From NCBI GenBank assembly GCA_014898415.1, contig RCTD01000012.1, positions 1,364,001-1,428,000 of the forward strand: 64,000 bases of DNA, written 5' to 3'. The notes under the pieces are model-generated. The model saw nothing but the letters and a program-made list of their open reading frames with translations, did no database searches and was not told the origin of the DNA. This stretch comes from Stromatinia cepivora. Taxonomy: Eukaryota > Ascomycota > Leotiomycetes > Helotiales > Sclerotiniaceae. This document shows, one piece after another, positions 1-10,766 of this stretch. A program made the translations under genes and the position numbers. Position 1 is the stretch's first letter. The number at the start of each line of letters is the position of its first letter.

Positions 1-2419
1 GAGCCTTCTCTATGTTTCATTCCTGGGTGGGCCATATGACCTTTGGGCACGTCCACAGAAATATAAGGTTCAGAGCCGTGAAGTTTGATTTCTCCATAAC
101 AGCAAATCTTAACCCCACGAACTGCCGTAGATGTATCATTCTCTGAGCAGTCAACACTCTCTGGCGATTGCGTCGTTCCATAGCTTATCAACCAATCGAT
201 GATATGGCGAAAATCTCCAAGGGTGATATCCTCATGCAGTTCTGATGCAGTTTCACGGATTGCAATCATAGGACCTCTCCATGAGTGTCCAACGGTACCA
301 GATGCAGCCACGGAAGACAAGATGCTCTTATTGATGGCAGAGCCATCCAATAAGAAGGCTTCACGATGATGCAGGGCAATTGAGTAGCCCTCTTTGCGTG
401 GATGCCAGAAAACCAGTCCAGATCCTAGATTTCTATCACGAACCGGATTGTACTCAATACGCAGAACCCCTGGAAAAGGTCTGTCCTGTCCAAGATGAGG
501 ATGTACATGGAGTTTTTCATAGCTTTCCTCGCCGTACCCATCGTCAGACAAATATTTGCGCTCGCAACGTATCCAGATCATTTGCGGATTGGCACTGTTC
601 TCCGGGAATAATATCGCTCGTCTGTGCTGCTTGGAAGGCCGATCTCCCTGGACAGAGAATTTCTTACAAAGGAGTTTGTGACTGGACCAATCACTCTTCT
701 GACACGCCTTGGAGCAGTAATAACAGCCATGGCACCGACCACATACCCGAGCGGGTCTCTTATTGCACATTACGCAGGAATCGTGTGGCTCCAAATTTTC
801 TTTTTTACCTGGTTGTGTGTACAAACGTTTTCCACCCCTTTCCTACGTCAGTAATGTTGTGAGACTAAAAAGACTTTTTTTTTCATGGACGCGGGAATGA
901 AGATCAAACTCACAATATAGCATTCTCTTCCCTCTGGTTCATTTGAGATTTCTTCAACCGCTCAATGAATTCTTCTCTTTGCTTCAAAGACTCCCGTGTC
1001 GATTCAGAAAGCTCTGATGCTAGTGTGCTTTGCTCTATATTCGACACGAATAGACCTCTGTGTATTTCAGATGAATCCTCCAAGAATGCGCTAATCCTAC
1101 AGACGAGAATCGTCTCGAGACCTTTGAGCGCAGTATCCACTTCAACTGACGTCGAGAGAGGGACTCCCCACGAACGCTCGCAGATACCATGTCTCCCTCG
1201 AGTAAATATTGGAATAGGAAGTGATTGAAGGAATCCTTCACATAGTAAACAAGTCTTCTTACTGCAGCCGAAGTATTCGAAAGTCGGAACAAGGTCACGG
1301 CTATTCTCGTAATGCATGATGAGCTGTATTTCTGCATGTAGATTGTAAGACTTCGCGCAATCTTCTAAGAATTCATTATTGTACCTATCGAGCTTTTCCA
1401 GAATGGCTGCTGGCGGCGAATCATTGGTAAGTTTGGTCCATGCTGTGGAAACAGGTATTTGATACTGGAGACCGATAGATGTCTTTTCCAAGGGAAATAC
1501 AGGAGAAATTCGAATGTCCTGAAATTGTGGATGGTGAGTTGCTATGTCGCGCAATATTCGACTGTCTATAAGTGGTCTGGCAAGAAATTTCAATGCGCGC
1601 CAGAGCTTTGACCCTACTGCAGGCTGGAAGACGGCGTTAAGGAATGTATGAACCTCCAAATTCATGACACATTCATAAGCTCGCTGAACAACCCGGTGCT
1701 TCAATATGATGGTCCTGGTATGGTCCTGAGACAGAAGTCCAGTAAAGTTTGCCCAGATTTTTTCTTCCACTTGTCCTTGAGACCAACTTCGCCCCTTTTC
1801 ATTTTGGCTAAGCGATGCTGAAGAGAGGATGTCTTGGAGTTCTTTCACCCAGTAATCGACTCTTGGGCTCGTATAGGCTATCGCGAAACATTCGAATTTG
1901 CTCAGAGCTGTCGTATCTATCTCTATTAGTTGATTGAAAAATCGAGGAGAGCATGAGAAGCAACTCACCAAATTCGACTCCGGTTGAGATATAAGCTCTC
2001 AAACTATTGCAATATTCTTCCTCGACTGCCCCAAACCCATATCCACGTTCGCTGGACAGGCTTTCTGCAGTTAAGCCAAAACAATCATTCCTAGCGACAA
2101 CAATCTCGACAAAATCTTCACGTTCGCGCAAAGTCGTCGCCGTTACACTGCACCCGTCTTTAGATGGTGACAAGAGCTGAGCAAGACAGTCAAGAAATTT
2201 TGAACGAATAGAAGTCTTTGAGCATTGTAGAATCGACGTTCGTTCAGTGACCGCATCGATTTCATTACAATCAACTTCTTCCTCGTCGTCAGAGGAATCT
2301 TGCTGAAGTCCAACATTAGTTTTTGTCTTCGTTAAATAAAAAAGAATATGCGCTGCCCAAACAATATGAGCAACACGCTCCTCGATTTCCATCTTGCTAT
2401 TTTTGGTCAAACTTAGCAT
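1..2419 (-). CDS. OTT_1508-like nucleic-acid deaminase domain fused to a MYND zinc finger (3' end off the window)
   Basis: Three exons read on the minus strand: 2419-1969, 1922-914 and 837 to beyond position 1 (about 765 residues visible). The introns are 46 nt (1968-1923, donor GTGAGT) and 76 nt (913-838, donor GTGAGT, branch CTGAC ten bases before AG); both keep the frame. A HAEIQL motif (His346, Glu348) is followed by KKTCLLC (Cys375, Cys378), the HxE...CxxC zinc signature of the deaminase fold; the spacing and flanks resemble the fungal OTT_1508-like deaminase family. Residues about 508-544 form a MYND finger (CVMC, CGRC, CYYC, C, H, C ligands all present). After it comes a conserved-looking region with the motif SGTVGHSWRGP. 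MYND fingers bind proteins; the deaminase substrate is unknown. The start is the first ATG of the open frame; an ATG nine codons in is possible. No stop is seen before the edge. Family assignment is from memory of motifs, not a search. Confidence 0.65.
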
Positions 2420-4155
2420 GAGAGAACTGTTGACGACTATTCTTCAAGGTTGAAGTGAGCTCATATATGTTTGATGATGTGTTGTGATCATTCCGTTTGC
2501 TGTGTAACCTCTCTCCCCGACCTAGATGCAAACGAATCCGGTGCCACATCGGCACTCCCTCGAGTGTAACAAAATCTCATATCACTTTACATTTTATATC
2601 GTTACTTTTCCATTATCCCTGTTTCGACACTATTCATCTGCGCCGTTTGTCTAATTCAGACCTAGATCTACATCAATCGTAGCTTCCTCCCAACTGAATA
2701 AGAGATCTGCGCATTCATAATACAAGGCATATGAATTTATTTTTCGTTTTTATACTCGGCTACGCACCTCCCTTCGGGACTGTTGTTTATGATTTAATTG
2801 CAGGGCTGTAGACCGGTTTGTATACGTATTCTAACTTGATTGCTTTATATATTATAAATTTATTTATCAATAAATATTTATATTAATAATTAATAATATA
2901 TTAAAATCTAGAATATATAGATTATAATAATAGGAAATGTTAAATTTTCTCTCAGATTAATAATAATCATTATATATTTAAATTTATTTTATAATTAAAC
3001 GAATTTTGAAAATATATAATTTTAGAAATAATTAATAATAATTATTAACGTTCTTAAATAATTGATAGTAGACTATCAAAATATAAAACATTATATAATA
3101 TTGATATTCCGAGATTAATTTAATTTATTTCGAAATAAACTAGTTTATTAATCGATGTTTTAATTTATTTATTAATAAATTTAATTTTGGAATAAGTTAA
3201 AACATTTCGAAATATATTTATATATAATAAAATTGAGATTATTTATAAAAGAATTAATTCATTTATAAATATTTTTTACATCTCATTTTATTATATTAAT
3301 TTAATAAATAAATTAAAATTTATAAAGAATTAAAACTTATAAAACTTATATAAATTTAAAATTTATAAAAATTTAAAGTTTATAAAATTTTAAAATCATA
3401 AAAGATTTAAGATTTATAAATTTTTCTTTTATAAAAAATTTAATATTATTTATTTATTTTATATAATAATTCTAACGATTTTTATATTAATTAAATAAAA
3501 GAAAAAATAATAATAAAATTGAAAATAAAAATAAAAATAATAATAAAATTGAAAATATAAATAACAATTCTGTTGAAAATAGAAACGATAATAAAATTAT
3601 AAAAAAAATTTATATTAATATATATATTAATTTATTAATCAATGAATTAGAATATTGAATATATTATTTTTGTATAAACTTAGTTCATTTGTAAATGCCC
3701 TTACTTTTTCCAATTTCGGTATCAACTAGCTCATTTCGCAACCTAGTATATTTCGGAATGAGCTAAGTTGATTTCGGAATACCGATGTTGCGCAATGTCC
3801 CAGAACATACCTGGTCAGCTTGATTGGCAAACAGAATTAAGCCGAATATAGTACTCCCTACATGAGCTCCCCCGGCCTTTAGATATATCTATAATCAGTT
3901 ATAAGTCATTGGATTGAGCAAGTAACGGTTGGAGCTCATCAATTTTACTAATCAGCTATAATTAAGGACCCAGGTAATGAGGCATAGCAACTTGGTGAAT
4001 TTTGTAGAAACATATATTAAATAGACATTTACTTAGGATCTAAAAATGTATCTTTATTCAACACTACCCCGCACGCATCCTAATCAACACATTCTCCTGC
4101 CATCTATCTCTTCTACCACCATTTCCACGAGTGCCTCTCTATCGAAACATTAATC
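2420..4155. other. intergenic, with a strongly AT-rich block at about 2820-3710
   Basis: No gene is supported here. From about 2820 to 3710 the sequence is almost entirely A and T with runs of AAT/TTA-type words and no open frame of note; G and C reappear abruptly at about 3700. This looks like an AT-rich isochore block of the kind left by repeat-induced point mutation of an old transposon, but no transposon ends can be recognised. The last 300 bases are the probable promoter of the hydrolase gene. Confidence 0.6.
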
Positions 4156-5027
4156 ATGTTGAAACTAACAATTGTTATGGTTCCCGGCGCATGGCACAAA
4201 CCGACCATCTACTCCGAAGTCGCTGCCCCCCTCGAAAAGCAAGGTTTCCAACCATCAGTCTTGCCTTGCCATCTGCTGGCGCCAAACCATCCCATCAAGA
4301 CTTTAGCGGTGATGTATCTGGAATTCGGGACTGTTTGACTGAGCTTGTCTCCGCTGGAAAGGAAGTTGTTCTTGTAGTTCACTCGTACACAGGTCTTCCT
4401 GGAGGTGAAGCTCCTAAGGGTCTCTCTAAGAAGGATCAAGAGGCAAAGGGCTTGAAAGGTGGTGTTATTAGATATGTGGTTATTAATGGTTTTGCGACGC
4501 CTCCGGGTTTCCAAGCAGCTGCTAGGGGTGATTATGCTAAAATGCCTGAGTGGATGAAGCTTGATATGGAGGTAAGATGAGATTTTACCACCAAGACACT
4601 GTTTTGTTTCTTTCGAGAAACACTTCTCATACTTGAGCTCGTCGGAAAGCAAAGCTAACTACAATTTATCAGAACGAGGCTTTCTCTGTCAACCCCGAAG
4701 ATGCCAAAAGAATCTTCTACCACGACATACCATCCGAGAAAGCAGACAAGCTAATCTCCGAACTCCTTCCTCAAAGTGCGGGAGTGTACTTCAGCACTGC
4801 AACTTACGCAGGCTGGCTAGATATTCCCTCGACATATCTATATGGCGAAGCCGATCGGAGCTCTTTTACACCAGAGGTGGTAGTATGATGATCAAGGGGG
4901 CACAAATGATGAATTCAAATGCTTTTGATGTTGTCGAACGACTCAAGGATGGTGGTCATTGTTGATGATTAGTTATCCTGAATGGACTGCTGAAGCTTTG
5001 AGGAGAGCTGCGGGAGAGAAATTTTGA
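4156..5027 (+). pseudogene. alpha/beta hydrolase (AB hydrolase-1 type) with three single-base frameshifts
   Basis: Reading from ATG 4156, the frame opens with TIVMVPGAWHKPTIYSEV, the usual start of small fungal alpha/beta hydrolases, then continues in another frame with VVLVVHSYTGLPGGEAP (nucleophile-elbow region, here His-Ser-Tyr-Thr-Gly). One clean intron lies at 4572-4672 (GTAAG donor, GCTAAC branch, CAG). Exon 2 carries NPEDAKRIFYHDIPSEKA and the tail DVVERLKDGGHC...MISYPEWTAEALRRAAGE. Continuity needs one base restored near 4270 (after LPC), near 4883 (after TPEVV) and near 4962 (after GGHC). All three changes are one-base losses; codons on both sides look unmutated. Either a young pseudogene or base-calling errors. 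The natural substrate is unknown. The real stop would be TGA at 5025-5027. Confidence 0.7.
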
Positions 5028-6119
5028 GATTTTTGCAAATATTGAGTTGTAAGCATATTGAGGTAGTGTGAATGAACAACTGATATAGTCTACTTTGGCT
5101 ACATTCTGAAAGCTGTTTCGGTAATTTTCCTCGTAAGGTTCAGTGCATTTGATCTGAAGCAGCTGCTCCAGCTTACGTTATATTGCGATTTTGTAATACT
5201 TTATCCAAACTGGCTGCTAGTTCGGTACCCTCATCGGCATCTTTAGGGCAAGATAGGTAATTGACTGGATGATCTACCGTGCCACTATCTTGCCTTTATC
5301 AAATTTTGCATGACCACCAAACAAAGCCCAGTTAAATCAAAAATATGACTAGCAAACATAGAAAGTACCGGCACATATTTGTATCACTCAAGTCTTGGCC
5401 CCAAAGCCAACCTTCAATTGCTTCTTTCAAAGTCTCCATTTTTATTGTTTTTAATAACATGTCAAGCAAGCCTAGCTATATGCTTCTCCGGGGATTAAAA
5501 CCAATTTAAGATTTATCAACCTCCATCTCATCTGACCGCTGAGTCATGTTAGAACTTGATACTCATTTTCTTAAAGAACTACACTTCAACAATATTTCTG
5601 GAGAGATGGACTAAACTATCTACTCCATCTCAGTATGTCAAGCACATCAGTAGCTCTCAAGATAGCCGAGGTTGTTGTTGGAACAGAGTATGTAATCTCT
5701 TAAAACAGAGGTTGAAATTCATTGCTTCGCATTTTGCCTACAAATTGTATTTTCATCTCCTTCCATTCCAAGCGTAATCAGCTACCCCAAATCTCAAAAT
5801 TAGCCGTAGAACCACTGAGCTGCAAAAAAACTCTCTGGATAAAACTGCTTATTAACGAGCTTGTGTAATGCTGCGCGATATTTACATATGGGTATTTTAC
5901 ACAAAAGGAATAGAATGGCTATAGGAACTCCAAGTAATTGTCCCGAATTTTCGCTTCCCCTCTCCTCATAAACTCCCTCCTACCTATGCCCGTCCAACAT
6001 TTTCATCCCCGTCTCGACTCACCCACCCTTAACCCTTAATCCTCACCCCCCTCTCCCCACACAACCCCCTCAGCCACACACTTAAACCCCACTACAAAAC
6101 CCCCTCTCATCACACCCCC
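5028..6119. other. intergenic; C-rich from about 5990
   Basis: Nothing convincing to about 5980. From about 5990 the plus strand is very C-rich and G-poor. The last part (about 6045-6119) can be read on the minus strand as an in-frame continuation of the decayed SAP-repeat gene after a TAG stop, so the skew probably belongs to that gene's glycine/valine-rich tail. Confidence 0.45.
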
Positions 6120-8549
6120 CTAACCCCAATCCCCCTTTCCATACACAACTACTCCAGCGCCCCCATCCAACAAATCCTCATAATCGCGCGATCCCATCTC
6201 CAGCCACTCAACACAATCCACTTTCGTCCCCCAACCCCTCCTCCTACAAAGACCTCTCAATTCCCTCTCACTTTTCCCCGCCCATCGGGAGTCCTTCCAC
6301 TTATAATCACATATTGGTTTTAGTTTATGAGCGGGTTGGTAACTGTGTATGTAGGATTTTGTGGTCGCGGGTGGAATTGGATCTGTAGTGCTTCATTGTT
6401 GCGGAGATATTTACGGGGTGTCCGATATTTTGTTCTAGGTCTTTACTTATTTTGTTGGATTCATCTTTACGTGATTTTAGCGAGGTCTTCATGTTTTCAA
6501 TAGCTTCATGTATAAATTTTTGGTTTTTACTCTTTGATTCTGGCTTTTGATCATCGGCTCGAAGTCGCTTAATTATAGCTACATCTGCACCCTGTGTCGA
6601 CAAACCACGGATAGCTGCGAGGCGCATAAGAGCGAAAGATTTCAAAGACTCGTAAGGTATAGTAGGATCAGATGATGCTTTTAGAACCGACTCATCATTC
6701 TCAAATGACATGGCCATTAACCTCCAAGTTGATATACATTTGCGTATCTTCGAGATTGGATCGATCACAGAGAACTTCATTGCTATTTTTAAGTCGCGCA
6801 ATTTTCGTTTCTTTACTTCCGTGAGTTGCGTTGGCCAAATGACGATCTTTGAGTATGGAGGTAAGTTCTTCGGAGGTGTAGGATTCGTAGTTGTAGGGCG
6901 AAGTTTCTAAACGTTAGATCATCTCTTCCCGTGTACCGGGATTTTGAAGACGTCGACCTAGTAGTAATGTTCGTAGCATACTATTATCCTTCTCCGCATA
7001 GGTCGAGTCACTTATAGGTGCAGGAGCTGTTGATGGCTCGTCTGTTGGATTCATCTCGATATCCTGCCCATCATTCGCTTCATCGTTCTCCTCGGTATCG
7101 GCAGTCCCTCCAGCCTCACGTGCGAGTCTTCCTTCTATTGATTTATCGAGTCTATTCTGAAGATTCATTCTCTCTACTAAAGTCGCCTTATAATCCTTAC
7201 TATAGATCGGCACCAAGCGCTTCCAACACTGTTCCCTAAGTGACTCAACATGCATATCTTCATAGTCCAGGACCCCCGTCTCGAGCCATTTGATTATCGC
7301 ATCCTTTGATCCAAAGCCAGGCGCACCTTTCTCCCAACAAATTTTCCAAAGTTCCCCGACACTGAATAATCCCCAATTCATCTTCTTAGCATCATAATCC
7401 GAGGCTGCTCGGTCCCCAGTCGTCTTAGTTACAACAGGTACTTTGTGTTTTGACGGTTCCTGAATTGATATATTTGCCGGCAGTGGATGTCCTATCCTAT
7501 TCTCCAAATCCAGTCTCGTATCAACCAGCTTCTTTTTCCAATGTTCCAACTCTGCAGGAACTTCCGATCCCCGAAGAGTAGCTACGTCGACCTTGTTTTT
7601 CCGTGCCAATTTTTTATCATCCTCCTCCAACCAATCGATCAATTCCGAATCGTCACAAACAAATTTTACTTTTCTCCCTTCTTGCCTCAAATCTATCAAA
7701 CATCTCAATGCAGACACTTCCAAATCTCGATATTTTGCATTATTATCCGGGATCCGATCCATCAATTCTTCATATCTTCATATCTCATTTTAATAGATCA
7801 TAAAACGAATATATAAACTCCGTTCCTTTATATTTCCATTATTTCGATCCAGCGCATCATCATATCTCAATCGTTCGGTTCGCGCTGCTTTGGAAACTCC
7901 ACTACAGGGCAGCAGTCGCGCACTTAGTAGCGTGGAGAGTTGTTCGCAGGTTAAGCTCTCATAATCATCTCCGTAACCCCTCATCTCATGACTCTCGAGT
8001 CTTCCAATCACTGCCATTCTATCCATACCCTCCACCTCTTGGGGTTCCATTACCCGCCAATCTTGGAGCAATGCACTTAGTTTACTATTATCTTTTATCC
8101 TAAAATCGATTTGATTTCCATTCGAGCTCTGCTGGGGAGCTGGGGTTTTATTTCTCGCAGATGTCGCAGAAGACTTTTCGACGATGGGCGCACTTGGAGA
8201 AGCTAATGCCTTGTTCTTGACAGTCCATACAGCCTTTAGACCTTCTTCCCGCCTCTCCCGTATTTTCGCACCGTGTTCCGCAGCCTCTATCCTTGCGGAC
8301 TTTCGGCGCTCCGTCTTCCCTGAAGCTTTTGACGCGACACACCCCTCATTCTCCTTCAACCTCTTAATCAAAATATCCTTCGCCCCGTTACTCGGCATGA
8401 ACCTCTCCTTCAACATCTCCACCAATTCCTCCTTCGTTTTTGATTCATAATCATCAGCAGATATCACATCCTTTTCCTTATGTTTATTTTTTTGAGGGTA
8501 GAATAATATTCGTATCGGCTTGTGCCAAAGGTCGTTTGGGCGGTGGCAT
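6120..8549 (-). pseudogene. decayed gene encoding a tandem SAP-like motif protein
   Basis: The minus strand from ATG 8549 begins MPPPKRPLAQADTN, shifts frame inside an A-run near 8490, and continues with DYESKTKEELVEMLKERF. Roughly ten helix-turn-helix units of SAP type follow, for example DYESLTCEQLSTLLSARLL, SVGELWKICWEKGAPGFG, DYEDMHVESLREQCWKRL, YESYTSEELTSILKDRHL, YESLKSFALMRLAAIRGL and SERELRGLCRRRGWGTK, each ending in a basic R-L/W-L pair. The frame is broken by stops at about 7790 (TAA) and 7781 (TGA), a TAA at 6914-6916 in the middle of a unit (EEMI-stop-RLE), frame changes near 6740 and 6385, and a TAG at 6120-6122. SAP motifs usually bind AT-rich DNA or scaffold regions. The coding pattern survives across the breaks, so the decay is recent or the sequence carries errors. 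Function of the parent gene is unknown. Confidence 0.6.
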
Positions 8550-8975
8550 TTTGATATTTATGTGTCGTCAATTTAAGGTAAAATGGATTATGTAAAATAT
8601 AATCTCAAGTTTCAAGAAGAAAGCAGAATTGATAAGTATTGTATCATCCCGTGTGATGCTGAGTTTGTTTTGCTTACTTTCTATCTTGACTTAAGCAAGC
8701 GACTCGACAGCAATGATGAAAGTTCCTCGGCTCAAATTGTTCGGGCGGCGATAATCATTATCGTTCCCTTTTTCAGATTTCTATTCAAGTCCTGGAATCG
8801 CATCGAATCTATCCGTACTATAAATGTCTTACATTTTCAAGGGTCAATCTTATCTTAATATCCGAACAAATATCTACCTATGATCTATCACGAAGTGCTA
8901 GAATCAGGAATTCATGTACAAAATGTACCCATTCCATCACTGCCTACCTCCGTCAAATTATCTCACGATACGACT
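8550..8975. other. intergenic, no gene seen
   Basis: About 425 bases between the start of the SAP-repeat pseudogene and the 3' end of the transporter gene. A 91-codon plus-strand frame at 8583-8858 has no recognisable features and an unlikely composition. Nothing is called. Confidence 0.5.
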
Positions 8976-10766
8976 TTAATTTCTTCCCCTAACATTCTTA
9001 AATTTCTTCGCCCATTTCTTTCTTTGATAGGCAGCTCCGTCAAGTTGCCCTGGCATAAGAAGTCGTTTCAGGAACAAGGCTCTGATTAGCATAGAAAGAA
9101 CCCCCAGCCAAACAACAACCAGTATGACGGAAATCACGGTGCCGATGATACGAATGGCATTTGAGCCGAATGCTGTACCAATTTGTATAGTCGCTGTAGC
9201 TAGTGCGGTATTTGGGAATACAAATGAATTCCTGCATGTGTTACTAATTACTCTTCGGTTTTATGGAGGAAGGTCCGTACCATGTCATATCAGCACTTAT
9301 ATGATGCTCAGGATGATTGGGCTGCAAGACTTGCCAATGAGCGCCCATTGAAATTAAGCAAAACCAAAGGCATAGACCCCAGATGAAGAGTCCCGTGAAA
9401 TTCCCCATCAGGTAGAGAATAAACGGACCATCAGTATTGCCCATATATCCGTCTGGTAAAATTGTTGTTCTGACAGAACTCGCCAGTCCAACAATTGCTG
9501 TTACTGTGAACCCACTGGGTCCTACTGAGACGAACTATAAGTGGTCAGCAACTGAAAAAATTCTGTACGAGGTATGATTTACCATTCCCGGTCGTGTAGT
9601 CTCTTTAGGAAGCTTTTTAGTCATCAATCGATACATGAAAGCACTGTAGATCATTAGACTAAGGAGAAATCCAACTCCTTGGAAGCAAACCGCCCCGAAA
9701 GCAATAGCAGAAGAATTGATACGTGCAGCTGCAGAAGCATCTGGCAAAGTAGAAATAAGATTTGACGCAACTGGACCAGTCAAAAGTAATGGATAGGCAG
9801 GAAAGGTCCAGAGGGGAGTCATGTTAGCAATGGGAAATTCTCTAGTAGAAATATAAGCCAATGTTCTGCATGGTGGAGCTTACACTTACTGTGTGGACCA
9901 AAGTAATAAATAAAGACCAGAGCTTGCCAACACGCTCAAAGTACTGTATGCCCAAAAACATACTTGCATGGTAGTTTGGAACCACACTCCGGTCTTTGGA
10001 ATGCCATATTGGCACATTGTTACAAGTATTGTTCCTACACTATTAACATTTAGCAGCAATTGTTTCGTTAATGAGGATGTTACATACGATATCATCTGAT
10101 AATACGTTAGATTATACAACGAAAATGATATCGGAATCGACTTACACAGGCAGGAATATACAAAGATTCAGATGGACTAAGGAAAGATTTAGAGAAACTT
10201 CCAGGGTTCCATTTAAAACGGAGAGATATTAATATACAAATCATTATAAAAAATGCAACATTAAGGAAGAAGACTAGTTCTCCCACGATTCGCAGCCAGT
10301 TCGACCGATATGGTACTATAGAATGTCAGAACTGGTCCCAAGAGCAATTGTAACAAAATAGCATACTAGAATAGAGGACATTTGCAATTCCTCCAGTTGC
10401 CATTGTCAAAGTGAACCAAGTCCATGTCAGACAACCGATGCGGTCCCGAACACTAACTTCGGCAGCTGCCTTCTCCTTGGTATCTGGCTGTTGATCCACT
10501 TCATCTACTCCATGATCATCCTCCACAACCAAAGCCTCTGATCCCGCAGAACTTCTATTGTCTGTATTATGGTCGGTATTTCTATTTCCACTTCCATGTC
10601 CAATGGCATCCGCATACCCGTTTTCCATATCAGACCTCTGCCATCGATGCCTATGTATACTGTCATTCGCAGATAAATCGTCTTTGAAATATGATATCTG
10701 CGATTCATGGGGATTTGTGTGAGCTGTATCGTTCATCAATCGTGGTAGAGGTGACGTAGTTGACAT
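8976..10766 (-). CDS. Mae1-like C4-dicarboxylate/malate transporter (TDT family, voltage-dependent anion channel fold)
   Basis: Seven exons on the minus strand give 498 residues: 10766-10367, 10315-10146, 10095-10088 (8 nt), 10039-9890, 9841-9583, 9534-9281, 9231-8976. All phases close. A hydrophilic N-terminus of about 110 residues precedes the family motif TWTWFTLTMATGGIANVLYS; later segments ESLYIPAC, GTILVTMCQYGIPKTGVW, LLLWSTQ, TPLWTFPAYPLLLTGP and a typical C-terminal pair of membrane helices follow. The family exports or imports malate and related acids or sulfite across the plasma membrane; the SLYIPAC...GTILVTMCQYG block is closer to Mae1-type proteins than Ssu1, by memory. ATG 10766 was chosen because the protein downstream is hydrophilic and family-like; a longer frame upstream (to 11081) is open but looks non-coding. 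The micro-exon supplies Met-Ile and two bases of a Ser codon. Confidence 0.8.

Noticed and set aside
838..913. A separate MYND-only gene beginning near 837
   Set aside because: No good start codon precedes the finger, and a GTGAGT donor at the upstream stop with a CTGAC branch joins it in frame to the deaminase part.
8976..10766. Assignment of the transporter to Ssu1 sulfite pumps
   Set aside because: The shared fold allows it, but the SLYIPAC...GTILVTMCQYG and STQ...TPLWTFPAYPLLLTGP blocks look closer to Mae1-type malate transporters; left as family level.
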